A stretch of DNA of 64,000 bases from JANQEU01 sp965601455. Lineage in GTDB: Bacteria; Bacteroidota; Bacteroidia; Cytophagales; Cyclobacteriaceae. Positions 36,518-45,698 of this stretch are shown piece after piece. The stretch lies in NCBI GenBank assembly GCA_965601455.1, contig OZ271831.1:2976001-3040000 (forward strand). Reading direction: 5' to 3'. Every line of letters starts with the position of its first letter. Within the stretch, counting starts at the first letter, position 1. A program made the position numbers and the translations under genes. Under the pieces are notes generated by a model. The model was not told the origin of the DNA, made no database searches, and saw nothing but the letters and a program-made list of their open reading frames with translations.

Positions 36518-37186
36518 ATGAATATTCTCAGCTCGACAGAGGAAAACTACTTAAAGGGGGTCTATCACCTTTCGGATGACGGAAATAATGAAGTCAGCAC
36601 GAATGCCTTAGCTGATTTTATGCAAACCAAACCGGCTACTGTCAGCGATATGATCAAACGACTATCGAAAAAGAAGTTGATTATTTATGAGAAGTATAGA
36701 GGGGTCAAGATCTCTCCCACCGGATATCAAGAGGCAATAAAAATTATAAGAAAACACCGCCTTTGGGAAGTCTTTCTTTACGACAAACTCAAGTTTTCCT
36801 GGGATGAAGTTCATGAAATAGCGGAACAGTTGGAACATGTGAAATCTATTGAATTGACCGATCGACTAGATGCTTTTCTTGGTCATCCTTCTATGGACCC
36901 ACATGGGGATCCGATACCAGATTGCAATGGCAAATTTACGTCTGGTCCTACTCGGCCTTTAAGTGAACTCGAAGCAGGAGATTGTGGCGCCATCAAAACT
37001 GTCACCGAGGACGACACCCGGCTATTGCAATACCTGGACAAGCTTGGGATCCGACTGGGTTTAAAAATTGAGGTAATCGAAAAAGTAGACTTTGATGGAT
37101 CCATGGAAGTCAAGCTAGAAGGTAATGGCAACAAGTTCATTTCCCAGAAAATTGCCGATCAATTACTTATTACCAAAATAGAATAA
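36518..37186 (+). CDS. DtxR/MntR-family iron-dependent repressor with C-terminal FeoA-like domain
   Basis: A 222-residue repressor: N-terminal winged helix (about 1-65, ENYLKGVYHLSDDG and TKPATVSDMIKRLSKKKL), dimerisation/metal domain (about 70-140, RKHRLWEVFL and HEIAEQLEHV, which carry the conserved His/Glu ligands), the motif DPHGDPIP, and an SH3-like FeoA domain (about 150-222). With metal bound it would repress iron uptake. A DtxR-style operator sits 22 bp upstream. The next gene starts 8 bp later, so this is the first gene of the iron operon running to mnmE. Confidence 0.92.
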   Translation: MNILSSTEENYLKGVYHLSDDGNNEVSTNALADFMQTKPATVSDMIKRLSKKKLIIYEKYRGVKISPTGYQEAIKIIRKHRLWEVFLYDKLKFSWDEVHEIAEQLEHVKSIELTDRLDAFLGHPSMDPHGDPIPDCNGKFTSGPTRPLSELEAGDCGAIKTVTEDDTRLLQYLDKLGIRLGLKIEVIEKVDFDGSMEVKLEGNGNKFISQKIADQLLITKIE

Positions 37187-37194
37187 TTCGAATA

Positions 37195-38229
37195 ATGGAG
37201 GCCTCAACATACACACCTAATCCAATAACAGCACTCCTGTTATTCGTAGTCGTTCTGGCAGTTGGATACGTCTTATTTCGACTGAGTCGAACTAACATAT
37301 TTCAATCCCGGGAGAAGAGAAGAAAAACTGTGATTGAGGATATACTAAAGCAGCTGTATCATGTAGAATATTCCGGACACACTACTTCCCTTAATGGCTT
37401 ATCGGGTGCGCTGAAAATATCGCATAAGAAACTGGTTGATTTGATTGAGTCGATGGCGAACAGAAAGTTGGTAAAAGTTGAAAACGACCGACTTCAATTG
37501 ACCGAGGATGGTCGAGAATATGCCCTCCGGATTGTACGTGTCCACCGACTCTGGGAGAAATATTTATCTGAGGAAACCGGTATCGAAAAGAGTGAGTGGC
37601 ATCAACGTGCGGAAGCTATGGAGCACAAGCTAACGGCTGCCGAAATTGAAGACTTAAGTCGTCAACTGGGGAACCCACGTTTTGACCCTCATGGTGATCC
37701 CATCCCAACGAGAAGTGGTGAGATTGTAGATACAAAATGGCATCCACTCTCCGGTTTCGATGAAGGTAAAACGGTTCGGATTGTCCATGTGGAAGACGAG
37801 CCAGAGGTGATCTATAAACAGATCTTAAAAATGAACCTTCGCAAAGGTCAGATCTTGAAAGTAATCGAGAATAACAATGATCAGCTAACCCTGGAATCCG
37901 AAGGAGAAAGCTTCAATATTTCATCCATTGTTGCCAGTAACATCAACGCGGATGAGTTGACGGTTCATGAGATCAACGAAAGTAATGGGGTTCGTCTTAC
38001 ATCCCTGGAACACGGCGAAAAAGCAAGGATACTGGACATTTCATCCGAATGCCGTGGGGCAGCACGAAGAAGGTTATTGGATCTGGGTTTTATCAAAAAC
38101 TCTACCGTTGAAATCGGGTTACCGGGTCCATTGGTGGAACCCAAAGCCTACTTGATAAGAAACACGATGATAGCATTAAGGAACAATCAGGCAGATTTAA
38201 TACTTATTGAAAAACTAACAGGGGAATGA
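37195..38229 (+). CDS. Membrane-anchored DtxR-like/FeoA fusion protein
   Basis: A 344-residue protein. A single membrane helix near residues 11-30 is followed by a DtxR-like region (winged helix about 45-100, then VHRLWEKYL, WHQRAEAMEHK and DPHGDPIP), an SH3-like domain (about 180-255) and a FeoA domain (about 265-340, RGAARRRLLDLGF). The DtxR part is a clear paralogue of the repressor encoded just before, and the His/Glu metal ligands are kept, though the DNA-binding helix looks weaker. FeoA normally works with FeoB, and the genes for FeoB follow; no separate feoA is present. Its stop overlaps the next start by four bases (ATGA). Confidence 0.88.
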   Translation: MEASTYTPNPITALLLFVVVLAVGYVLFRLSRTNIFQSREKRRKTVIEDILKQLYHVEYSGHTTSLNGLSGALKISHKKLVDLIESMANRKLVKVENDRLQLTEDGREYALRIVRVHRLWEKYLSEETGIEKSEWHQRAEAMEHKLTAAEIEDLSRQLGNPRFDPHGDPIPTRSGEIVDTKWHPLSGFDEGKTVRIVHVEDEPEVIYKQILKMNLRKGQILKVIENNNDQLTLESEGESFNISSIVASNINADELTVHEINESNGVRLTSLEHGEKARILDISSECRGAARRRLLDLGFIKNSTVEIGLPGPLVEPKAYLIRNTMIALRNNQADLILIEKLTGE

Positions 38230-38996
38230 GCGAATTGAATCAAAAAGGGTGTGACGATTGCGTCTTCTACAATGCAGCTCAGCTGAAGAAACTCGGAGTA
38301 AATGTTGATAATGCCAACTATGTTGTCGCTCTCGCTGGTAATCCAAATACCGGTAAGAGTACCGTTTTTAACGCTCTGACAGGATTGCGACAACACACAG
38401 GTAACTGGTCAGGGAAAACTGTGACAAGGGCTGAAGGTGGATTCAGCTATCAGGATAAAAAGTTTAAACTGATCGACCTTCCAGGCACTTATTCCCTACT
38501 TTCAACCTCCCAGGACGAAGAAATAGCCCGAAACTTCATTTTGTTCGGTCGTCCGGATGTTACAGTTATCGTCGCAGATTCAACACGACTTGAGCGGAAT
38601 CTGAATCTTGTTTTACAGGTCCTTGAGATCACAGATAAGGCGGTACTCTGTCTGAATCTCATGGACGAAGCAAAACGTCATGGCATCGAGTTGGATGATC
38701 GTGCTTTGGCTAAAGACCTTGGTGTTCCAGTAATTCCCACCAGTGCCCGTTCAAACCAGGGTATTCCGGAATTGATAGAAACCATTCACTCTGTCGCTTC
38801 GGGTGAAATCACATGTAAACCTCATCGTATTAAAACTCTTTCCAGATCAGTTAAAAAAGCGGTCGACGAATTAAGTACAAGCCTGGAAAAGAAATATCCA
38901 GGACTTCCAAACACTCGATGGGTAGCCATGAGACTACTGGATGGCGATCAGGAGGTTATTGCAGCGCTAAATAATGGAGGATTTCAAATCGCTTAA
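38226..38996 (+). CDS. feoB: FeoB N-terminal GTPase domain as a separate protein
   Basis: A 256-residue protein equal to the G-domain and helical GDI part of FeoB. G1 is GNPNTGKST, G3 DLPGTYSL and G4 NLMDEA. A CxxC (GCDDC) sits near the N-terminus. It stops at the point where normal FeoB runs on toward the membrane domain, and the membrane part is encoded by the next gene after a 2-base gap in another frame. The stop is TAA at 38994-38996. Whether this is a natural split or a recent frameshift cannot be settled here; both halves look intact and each has its own ATG. Confidence 0.9.
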   Translation: MSELNQKGCDDCVFYNAAQLKKLGVNVDNANYVVALAGNPNTGKSTVFNALTGLRQHTGNWSGKTVTRAEGGFSYQDKKFKLIDLPGTYSLLSTSQDEEIARNFILFGRPDVTVIVADSTRLERNLNLVLQVLEITDKAVLCLNLMDEAKRHGIELDDRALAKDLGVPVIPTSARSNQGIPELIETIHSVASGEITCKPHRIKTLSRSVKKAVDELSTSLEKKYPGLPNTRWVAMRLLDGDQEVIAALNNGGFQIA

Positions 38997-38998
38997 CT

Positions 38999-40432
38999 AT
39001 GGCTGAAATAAAAGAAAAAAGCGACGATATCCTTGAACTGGCCTCCGACTTACGATGGAAGGTTGGTGATGATTTTCATGATAAACTCACCGAAGGTATC
39101 TATGCCGATGCGGCAACGATAACGCGTCATGTAGAAAAACGGCAAGACGAAAAAGGTGATTACGCTTTCGATCAGAAACTGGACAGAATACTTACTAGTA
39201 AATCCTTCGGTTTTCCGATCATGATTATGATCCTTTCTGTCGTATTATGGTTAACCATTCAGGGTGCCAATGTTCCTTCATCGATGCTGGCCTTTCTCTT
39301 CCTGGATACCATATATCCCTTTTTGAAAAGTATTTCCGCAAGCGTCGGCATACCGTGGTGGTTGGATGGTTTCATAATCGATGGCGTGTACATGGCTGTA
39401 GCCTGGGTTGTTTCGGTAATGCTTCCTCCCATGGCCATATTTTTCCCTCTTTTTACCCTCCTGGAGGACTTTGGTTACCTTCCAAGGGTAGCCTTTAACC
39501 TTGATTCCGTTTTTAAACGGGCCGGAGCTCATGGCAAACAAGCATTGACAATGAGTATGGGCTGGGGCTGTAACGCCGCGGGAGTGGTTGCCACCCGAAT
39601 CATTGACAGTCCGAGGGAACGTCTGATTGCCATTATTACGAATAACTTCTCTTTATGTAATGGTAGATGGCCTACTCAGATTCTGATTGCCACCATTTTT
39701 CTGGGAGCGCTGGTTCCTGCAGCCTTTTCCGGGCTTCTATCAACTGTTGCGGTGATACTAATCGCTATGCTCGGCGTATTCTTCACCTTTTTCTCATCCT
39801 GGTTACTATCAAGAACCCTTCTGAAGGGAGAAGTATCGACATTCACTCTCGAATTGCCGCCCTATCGGCCACCACGATTCTGGAAGACCATTTATACTTC
39901 CCTCATTGACCGGACGTTGATTGTGCTTTGGCGAGCCATTGTATTTGCTGCACCCGCCGGAGCGATCATCTGGCTGATTTCCAACATCGATGCTGGCAAT
40001 ATTTCGTTGGCGTCACATGCCATCAATTTCCTTGATCCCGTAGGGATTCTAATTGGAATGAATGGAGTCATTTTGTTAGCCTATGTTGTAGCCATTCCTG
40101 CAAATGAAATAGTTATACCAACCATTCTAATGCTTACTGTATCTCATTTTGGAATAGCTGGTTTTGGAGCTGGTGATGGCGTCATGTTTGAATTGGATTC
40201 CGCGAATGCAACCGCCGATATTTTGAAAACAGGAGGTTGGACCCTTCTGACGGGTGTAAACCTGATGCTATTCAGCCTTTTGCACAACCCCTGTAGCACA
40301 ACGATTTATACCATCTACCATGAGACAAAGAGCTGGAAGTGGACCTGGGTTGCCACACTCCTACCGGTATTTTTTGGACTGATTGTCACGTTTCTGGTGG
40401 CTCAAATCTGGCGTATACTTGTAGCCATATAA
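38999..40432 (+). CDS. feoB: FeoB membrane permease domain as a separate protein
   Basis: A 477-residue protein with the FeoB membrane core. It begins MAEIKEKSDDILELASDLRW, a soluble helical linker, then KLDRILTSKSFGFPIMIMIL (the normal FeoB entry into the membrane). Gate motifs follow: FTLLEDFGYLPRVAF, GWGCNAAGVVATRII and the cysteine-bearing SLCNGRWPTQ, plus AIPANEIVIPT. It moves Fe2+ across the inner membrane and must pair with the separate GTPase protein encoded 2 bp upstream. Its stop overlaps the mnmE start by one base (TAATG). Confidence 0.92.
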   Translation: MAEIKEKSDDILELASDLRWKVGDDFHDKLTEGIYADAATITRHVEKRQDEKGDYAFDQKLDRILTSKSFGFPIMIMILSVVLWLTIQGANVPSSMLAFLFLDTIYPFLKSISASVGIPWWLDGFIIDGVYMAVAWVVSVMLPPMAIFFPLFTLLEDFGYLPRVAFNLDSVFKRAGAHGKQALTMSMGWGCNAAGVVATRIIDSPRERLIAIITNNFSLCNGRWPTQILIATIFLGALVPAAFSGLLSTVAVILIAMLGVFFTFFSSWLLSRTLLKGEVSTFTLELPPYRPPRFWKTIYTSLIDRTLIVLWRAIVFAAPAGAIIWLISNIDAGNISLASHAINFLDPVGILIGMNGVILLAYVVAIPANEIVIPTILMLTVSHFGIAGFGAGDGVMFELDSANATADILKTGGWTLLTGVNLMLFSLLHNPCSTTIYTIYHETKSWKWTWVATLLPVFFGLIVTFLVAQIWRILVAI

Positions 40433-41802
40433 TGAATATTGGACACCATGATGATACGATTGTTGCATTGGCAACGGCACCTGGCTTAGGAGCTATTGGA
40501 GTCATTCGCGTTTCTGGCTTAAAAGCTTTCCCAGCAGTTAACCAACTTTTTCGGGGTAAAAACCTGGAGGAACAAGACAGTCATACCATCCATTTTGGCA
40601 CCTTGAGAGAAGGTGAAACTATTGTCGATGAGGTGTTAGTGTCGCTTTTCCGTGCCCCTCAATCCTACACCAAAGAGGATGTAATCGAGATTTCATGTCA
40701 TGGAAGTTCTTACATCATTCAAAGTATTATCAGGCTCCTCCTCGGAAAAGGATGCCGTCTGGCTAAAGCCGGGGAATTTACACAGCGTGCTTTTCTTAAT
40801 GGAAGATTTGACCTGGCACAGGCGGAAGCTGTTGCCGACCTGATCCACGCGGAAAACGAATCCATGCATGAAGCTGCAATGAAGCAGATGCGGGGTGGTT
40901 TTTCAAGAGAACTGAAGGCGCTGAGGGAAGAACTGGTCCACTTCGCCAGTATGATTGAGTTGGAACTCGATTTTGGGGAAGAAGACGTTGAATTTGCAAG
41001 TAGAGAGGATTTGAAGAAGCTGGTCAATGATCTTCAAAGCCATATCAAGCCACTAATCGAGAGTTTTCAGCTGGGCAACGCCTTAAAAAAAGGAATTCCC
41101 GTGGTCATAGCAGGAAAACCCAATGCGGGCAAGTCAACGCTATTAAATGCGCTTTTAAATGAGGAGAAGGCTATCGTCTCGGATATTCCCGGCACTACCC
41201 GTGACGTTATTGAGGATGTAATCCACGTAGACGGTATTAGCTTCCGTTTCATCGATACAGCAGGTATAAGGACAACTGCTGACACGGTTGAAGCCATCGG
41301 TGTGGAACGAACAATGGAGAAGCTCAAACAAGCTTCAGTGATCCTGTACCTGATTGACATGGAGAAAGATAGCGTTCATGACATCGAGAATGAGATTGCT
41401 TTCGTCAGGAAGTTGGAAGTCCCCTACCTTCTGATTGGCAATAAAATTGATTCTGCTCAAAAAGAAGCTCAGCTGCTGTTGGAATCGCACGATGCTATAA
41501 CGATCTCAGCCAGTCAAAAAGAGAATCTGGAAACCCTTAAAGAAGGACTAAAGACGGTTGTTTCACTAGACCAATTTAAAACGGGGAACACATTGATAAC
41601 CAGTTTACGCCATTTCGAAAGCCTAAAAGAATCGTACACCGCTCTGGATCGAGTCCTGGAAGGTATCGACCAGGAGATCACTCATGACTTCCTGGCAATG
41701 GACATCCGTCAATCCTTGCATCATCTTGGAGAAATTACCGGCGAGATCACAACCGATGATCTTTTGGCCAACATTTTTTCCAAATTCTGTATCGGGAAGT
41801 AA
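40432..41802 (+). CDS. mnmE: tRNA modification GTPase MnmE
   Basis: A 456-residue protein. The ATG at 40432 overlaps the FeoB stop by one base and gives the usual N-terminus (DDTIVALATAPGLGAIGVIRVSG), so an in-frame ATG 93 bases upstream inside feoB was rejected. The GTPase core has AGKPNAGKSTLLN (G1), DIPGTTRD, DTAGIR and NKID, and the protein ends in CIGK, the conserved MnmE C-terminus whose cysteine is essential. With MnmG it modifies U34 of several tRNAs. Its place after feoB is operon proximity, with no evident functional link. Confidence 0.96.
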   Translation: MNIGHHDDTIVALATAPGLGAIGVIRVSGLKAFPAVNQLFRGKNLEEQDSHTIHFGTLREGETIVDEVLVSLFRAPQSYTKEDVIEISCHGSSYIIQSIIRLLLGKGCRLAKAGEFTQRAFLNGRFDLAQAEAVADLIHAENESMHEAAMKQMRGGFSRELKALREELVHFASMIELELDFGEEDVEFASREDLKKLVNDLQSHIKPLIESFQLGNALKKGIPVVIAGKPNAGKSTLLNALLNEEKAIVSDIPGTTRDVIEDVIHVDGISFRFIDTAGIRTTADTVEAIGVERTMEKLKQASVILYLIDMEKDSVHDIENEIAFVRKLEVPYLLIGNKIDSAQKEAQLLLESHDAITISASQKENLETLKEGLKTVVSLDQFKTGNTLITSLRHFESLKESYTALDRVLEGIDQEITHDFLAMDIRQSLHHLGEITGEITTDDLLANIFSKFCIGK

Positions 41803-41816
41803 TCTTCTTCCTGAAC

Positions 41817-43961
41817 TTAACTCACCAAAGGTAAATCTGTCAGTCGTTCACCGGTCAATCGTCGCACAGCATTACCAATGGCGGCGGCAATAGGCCCCAA
41901 AGGTGGTTCCCCAACAGGCAACGGAATATCCATTCCTTGAATCAGGTGAATATCAATCTCTTTGGGACTGTCTTTCATCAGTGCCATACGATAAGGACCA
42001 TACAGTGTTGGGCTCAACTTGCCATCATCCAAATCCATTTTTTCAAACATTGCAGCACTTAGTCCCATAATGATAGAACCTTCGCACTGTGCTCTAACCT
42101 GATCCGGATTAACAGCCAGCCCACAATCAAAAGCACAGGTCACTTTGTGCACTTTAATCTGCCCGTTATCTACTGATACTTCCACCACATGAGCTGCTGG
42201 AGCATTAGCATCCGTAGAAGCTGCTAACCCCATTGCCCGACCATTACTGACGGTTTCCGAATAGTTGGATTTCTCAGCGGCGAGATTGATTACATCCTTG
42301 ATTCTCTTTGACATTCCCTCATCACCTAACATTTTCGTTCGAAAATCTACCGCATTTTTACCCGCCTTAATCGCCATTTCATCTACGAAGCTTTCAATGG
42401 CGAAAGTATTGGCAAGCAATCCCAGACTTCGCCACCAACTGGTAGCAAACGGTAACGTCTGATGCCATTGTACCACTCGCCGATTGGAGACACCTTCATA
42501 CATTATGTTACCTCCACGCATGGCTCCTACGTCCGTTCCAAGGATAGAGTGTATTGCATCCGGGAAAATGACAGAATTAATTGCAACATCCCCACTAGCG
42601 TAATGATGTTCCATGGAATCCAGATACCCATCTGATCCCAGTCGTCCGCGCATGATATGATGGGTCGGTGGTCGAAAAGCATCATGTTGAAATTCTTCCT
42701 GACGAGAAAAGATGTACTTCACTGGTTTGCCAACTTCCATTGACAGTTGACAGGCTTCAATTGCATGTGAGGTATTTAACCGCCTGCCAAAGCCACCTCC
42801 CAGGTAGGTTGGAATGACATTGATATTCTCTTTATCCACGCCCAGGGCTTCCGATATCTGGTTTCTGGTGACTCCAACTACCTGCGTAGATAGTATTACC
42901 GTAATTTTTCCATCCTTCACACTCGCTAAGGCACCATTGGGCTCTATTTGCGCATGAGCTCCTAACGGACTGGAGAATTCCATTGACACCACATCTGCTC
43001 CTTCTGCTTCCAGTTCGGAACCTGATTTTTGTGTTATCATTTTATTCCCGTTCCCTACGCGCAAAGTCTCTTTTAATTCCTTAGAACTCCATTTTTTTGG
43101 AATATCCCAATCTATATCAACTTTCCGCCTGGCGGCCATGGCTTCTGCATATGATTCTGCCACAATACCTACCCAATTATCTTTCTGGACTACTTTAACC
43201 ACTCCAGGCATAGTCTCAGCTTCACGGAAATCAGCATTTTTTAATTTAGCTCCGATAGCATCAGGTCGAATGATAGATGCATGCAACATCCCATCCATCT
43301 CCGCGTCTAATCCGAAAATTGGATCTCCATAGATTTTGGCGTCAAGATCGGTTCTGGGAATGGGCTTACCAACGAATTTATATTCTTCAATGGGTCGGGG
43401 AGCGATATCCTCCGGGACCTCCCATTCGAAAACGCCATCAGCGGCCTCTGAATATGATATTGATTTACCCTCACCGGAAATTATCCCGTCCTTCGTGATA
43501 AGTTTCGTACTCTCGACACCTAATTTCTTTGCCGCCTCACTTTTGAGCATTTCTCTCATCGTTGCAGACAACTCTCGCAATGGCTGCCAAAGACCTCCCA
43601 CAGATAAACTACCCCCGGTACTTAGTGAATCGACAACACCCGTATCCGTTGCCGCTCCCTTGACAATTATTTGGCTCAGATTAACATCCAGTTCATCTGC
43701 AATCATCTGAGCAAAACTTGTAAAACTACCTTGCCCCATTTCAACTTTCGGAGAATGGAAAATGACCATATTGTCCTTTGTTAATTCAAACCACAAATTG
43801 GCTTCAGTTCCTACGCCATTATAGGCAGGTGGAAGGGTTTCCGCCATTGCCAACACCGATCGTCTTAAAGGATTTCTGAAGGCATAGGTGCCAACTGCAA
43901 GAACTCCAACTGTTCCTAATCCCCCTCTAATGATAAATTTTCGTCTTGATATTTTTGCCAT
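41817..43961 (-). CDS. Molybdenum hydroxylase large subunit (isoquinoline 1-oxidoreductase beta type)
   Basis: A 714-residue, Tat-exported protein (SRRKFIIRGGLGTVGVLAVG). It is the molybdopterin-binding (Ald_Xan_dh_C2) subunit, with GGGFGRR, VEMGQGSFTSF and the Glu-containing GEPPLGPIAAAIGNA near the end (E685, position of the catalytic glutamate in xanthine dehydrogenase relatives). It partners with the 2Fe-2S subunit encoded 11 bp upstream. Such two-subunit enzymes oxidise aldehydes or N-heterocycles; the substrate is unknown. No FAD subunit is present; electrons could go to the diheme cytochrome encoded upstream. Confidence 0.92.
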   Translation of the reverse strand: MAKISRRKFIIRGGLGTVGVLAVGTYAFRNPLRRSVLAMAETLPPAYNGVGTEANLWFELTKDNMVIFHSPKVEMGQGSFTSFAQMIADELDVNLSQIIVKGAATDTGVVDSLSTGGSLSVGGLWQPLRELSATMREMLKSEAAKKLGVESTKLITKDGIISGEGKSISYSEAADGVFEWEVPEDIAPRPIEEYKFVGKPIPRTDLDAKIYGDPIFGLDAEMDGMLHASIIRPDAIGAKLKNADFREAETMPGVVKVVQKDNWVGIVAESYAEAMAARRKVDIDWDIPKKWSSKELKETLRVGNGNKMITQKSGSELEAEGADVVSMEFSSPLGAHAQIEPNGALASVKDGKITVILSTQVVGVTRNQISEALGVDKENINVIPTYLGGGFGRRLNTSHAIEACQLSMEVGKPVKYIFSRQEEFQHDAFRPPTHHIMRGRLGSDGYLDSMEHHYASGDVAINSVIFPDAIHSILGTDVGAMRGGNIMYEGVSNRRVVQWHQTLPFATSWWRSLGLLANTFAIESFVDEMAIKAGKNAVDFRTKMLGDEGMSKRIKDVINLAAEKSNYSETVSNGRAMGLAASTDANAPAAHVVEVSVDNGQIKVHKVTCAFDCGLAVNPDQVRAQCEGSIIMGLSAAMFEKMDLDDGKLSPTLYGPYRMALMKDSPKEIDIHLIQGMDIPLPVGEPPLGPIAAAIGNAVRRLTGERLTDLPLVS

Positions 43962-43972
43962 TTTTCCAGAGA

Positions 43973-44443
43973 TTAAGCGTTTTGTCCATTCTTGATTTCA
44001 GCCGCCCGATGTATCGCTTTTCGCATACGATAGTAGGTAGCACAACGACATACATTGATGATGTTTCTATCAATGTCATCGTCAGTGGGATTAGCATTTT
44101 TCTCAATGAGTGCCGCTGTGGCCATCATGAAACCCGGCTGGCAGTATCCACACTGTGGTACAATTTCCTCGGCCCAAGCCTGTTGAACCGGGTGTGGATC
44201 TTCACGTGTTCCGAGTCCCTCGATCGTCGTAACACTTTTGCCTTCCGCATATTTGACCGGATATGAACAAGATCGTACAGCTTCTCCATCGATATGTATC
44301 GTACAAGCGCCACATGCAGCTTTTCCGCAGCCGAACTTTGTCCCCTTTAAATCCAGATTATCCCGAATAGCCCATAACAAAGGAGTATCTCCATCGATTT
44401 CAAGGCTAACAGGCTTATTATTTATTGAAAATGAAACTTTCAT
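43973..44443 (-). CDS. 2Fe-2S subunit of the molybdenum hydroxylase (isoquinoline 1-oxidoreductase alpha type)
   Basis: A 156-residue protein without signal peptide. It holds two 2Fe-2S centres: a ferredoxin-type cluster (GCGKAACGACTIHIDG...C) and a second (CGYCQPG...CRC). It is the small electron-transfer subunit for the large subunit encoded just downstream. It could be carried out through the Tat route as a complex with the large subunit, whose signal is present. The cytochrome gene precedes it by 15 bp. Confidence 0.93.
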   Translation of the reverse strand: MKVSFSINNKPVSLEIDGDTPLLWAIRDNLDLKGTKFGCGKAACGACTIHIDGEAVRSCSYPVKYAEGKSVTTIEGLGTREDPHPVQQAWAEEIVPQCGYCQPGFMMATAALIEKNANPTDDDIDRNIINVCRCATYYRMRKAIHRAAEIKNGQNA

Positions 44444-44458
44444 ATTTTTTTCTATTTA

Positions 44459-45070
44459 TTAGTCCTCTGGTATTACAGCCCCTCCGTCAATCCATGTCTT
44501 GACTGCTTCAATATATTCGTCCACAGCAACTGGAGGTAATTCCCTGGGAACACCATTCGCATCAACACCTGGCTCCCATGCCCATAATACCAGCTCATGT
44601 TCCGTAAGATGATGCATGATATCCTCCGGAGTTCGGTTTCCATTGGTTTCCGGATCCATCATTGACCTGGCAATTTCCGAACGTGTCAAACCTTCCCATC
44701 TCATTTGATGAGGCGCCAAAGACCAATCGGGAGCACCGGGTACACCCGAAAAAGCATTGTTTGAGGGTTGATGACATGTATTACAATTTGTGGCATTGTC
44801 GACGTTTACCCTTGAGATTCCAAATCGATGCGGGTGACTATCTTCACCTTGCTTGGGAATATTGTCAGATGGGTGGCAATTTATGCACCGCTGATGAGTT
44901 AGAACATCCATCATGGTGTTAAAAGCATCAATAGTTTCTGTGCTTTCATCACTTTTCGGACTTAACTTGACTTCACCCTCATCCGGTACTTCGATGTTAG
45001 ATCTGAAGGACACGATCAAGGCTGTCAGTATCAGTAGAATGGAAATTTTCCATAGAATTGGTTTCTTCAT
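44459..45070 (-). CDS. Diheme cytochrome c, probable electron acceptor of the molybdenum hydroxylase
   Basis: A 203-residue exported protein (signal anchor MKKPILWKISILLILTALIVSF). Two CxxCH heme sites are present: RCINCHPSD and NCNTCHQPS. The methionine ligands cannot be placed with certainty. It lies between the regulator and the oxidoreductase subunits in one operon (gaps of 2 and 15 bp), as seen for isoquinoline-oxidoreductase-type clusters in Bacteroidota, and probably takes electrons from the iron-sulfur subunit. Confidence 0.85.
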   Translation of the reverse strand: MKKPILWKISILLILTALIVSFRSNIEVPDEGEVKLSPKSDESTETIDAFNTMMDVLTHQRCINCHPSDNIPKQGEDSHPHRFGISRVNVDNATNCNTCHQPSNNAFSGVPGAPDWSLAPHQMRWEGLTRSEIARSMMDPETNGNRTPEDIMHHLTEHELVLWAWEPGVDANGVPRELPPVAVDEYIEAVKTWIDGGAVIPED

Positions 45071-45072
45071 AA

Positions 45073-45672
45073 TTAGTTCGATTTATTTAAGCTTACACCG
45101 GCCCAACACATCTCAAATAACTGGTCAATCGTTTGACTATTTACCTTAGTTTCATCCCCCAGTTTCATTTGGACTGCCGTGACAATGGTGTTGTACACCC
45201 AGTTGCCTAAGAGTTCAGGGTCATCAAAAGTTATTTTTCCCAGCTCAATTCCTTTGAGTAGAATGTCGAATGCTGACTTATAGTAAGTCTTGGATTGCGC
45301 TCTCAATTCCTCGGATATAAGTGGAGAGTAATTCAATGAATCTTTGAAATAGAAATAGATGGGATTAGAGATGAAAAAATTACATGCCTTCAGCCAGACT
45401 GCCCTGAATTGTTCTTTGTAAGGAAGCTTATACGTGTCCGGATCAATATGTACTTCCTCACCAAATCTCATGGAGCTATACAAATACGTCTCCTCAATGA
45501 GAGCAGATTTTCCGGAGAAATGATGATAGATGGTACCTATTGCAATACCCGACTCTTTTGAAAGTTTTGTCATCGACGTTTCCTGAAAACCATGGGTCAC
45601 AAACAGCTTCATTGCTGACTCCATTATCTCTACTTTCTTATTCGGCGGTTGGTCTATTAACCGAATGTTCAT
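45073..45672 (-). CDS. TetR-family transcriptional regulator of the oxidoreductase operon
   Basis: A 199-residue regulator with the N-terminal TetR helix-turn-helix (KKVEIMESAMKLFVTHGFQETSMTKLSKESGIAIGTIYHHFSGKSALIEE) and a helical ligand domain. It is the first gene of the minus-strand operon, 2 bp before the cytochrome. Repeated TAGAAT/ATTCTA half-sites lie across its promoter, so it probably represses itself and the oxidoreductase genes. Its inducer is unknown, perhaps the enzyme substrate. Confidence 0.9.
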   Translation of the reverse strand: MNIRLIDQPPNKKVEIMESAMKLFVTHGFQETSMTKLSKESGIAIGTIYHHFSGKSALIEETYLYSSMRFGEEVHIDPDTYKLPYKEQFRAVWLKACNFFISNPIYFYFKDSLNYSPLISEELRAQSKTYYKSAFDILLKGIELGKITFDDPELLGNWVYNTIVTAVQMKLGDETKVNSQTIDQLFEMCWAGVSLNKSN

Positions 45673-45698
45673 TCTACTAATATAGAATAATCATTCTA
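45671..45698 (-). promoter_or_regulatory. TetR operator half-sites over the oxidoreductase-operon promoter
   Basis: ATTCTA at 45671-45676, TAGAAT at 45683-45688 and ATTCTA at 45693-45698 form two overlapping inverted repeats. On the minus strand TTTG (45707-45704), 19 bases, then TATATTAG (45684-45677) make a Bacteroidota-type promoter. Two half-sites lie between its boxes and the third covers the start codon, so a bound repressor would block RNA polymerase. The start codon follows the -7 box by only four bases, so the transcript may be leaderless. Confidence 0.5.

Noticed and set aside
40339..40431. Earlier ATG for mnmE inside the FeoB permease gene
   Set aside because: It adds 31 residues not found in MnmE, whereas the ATG at 40432 gives the normal N-terminus and a TAATG junction.
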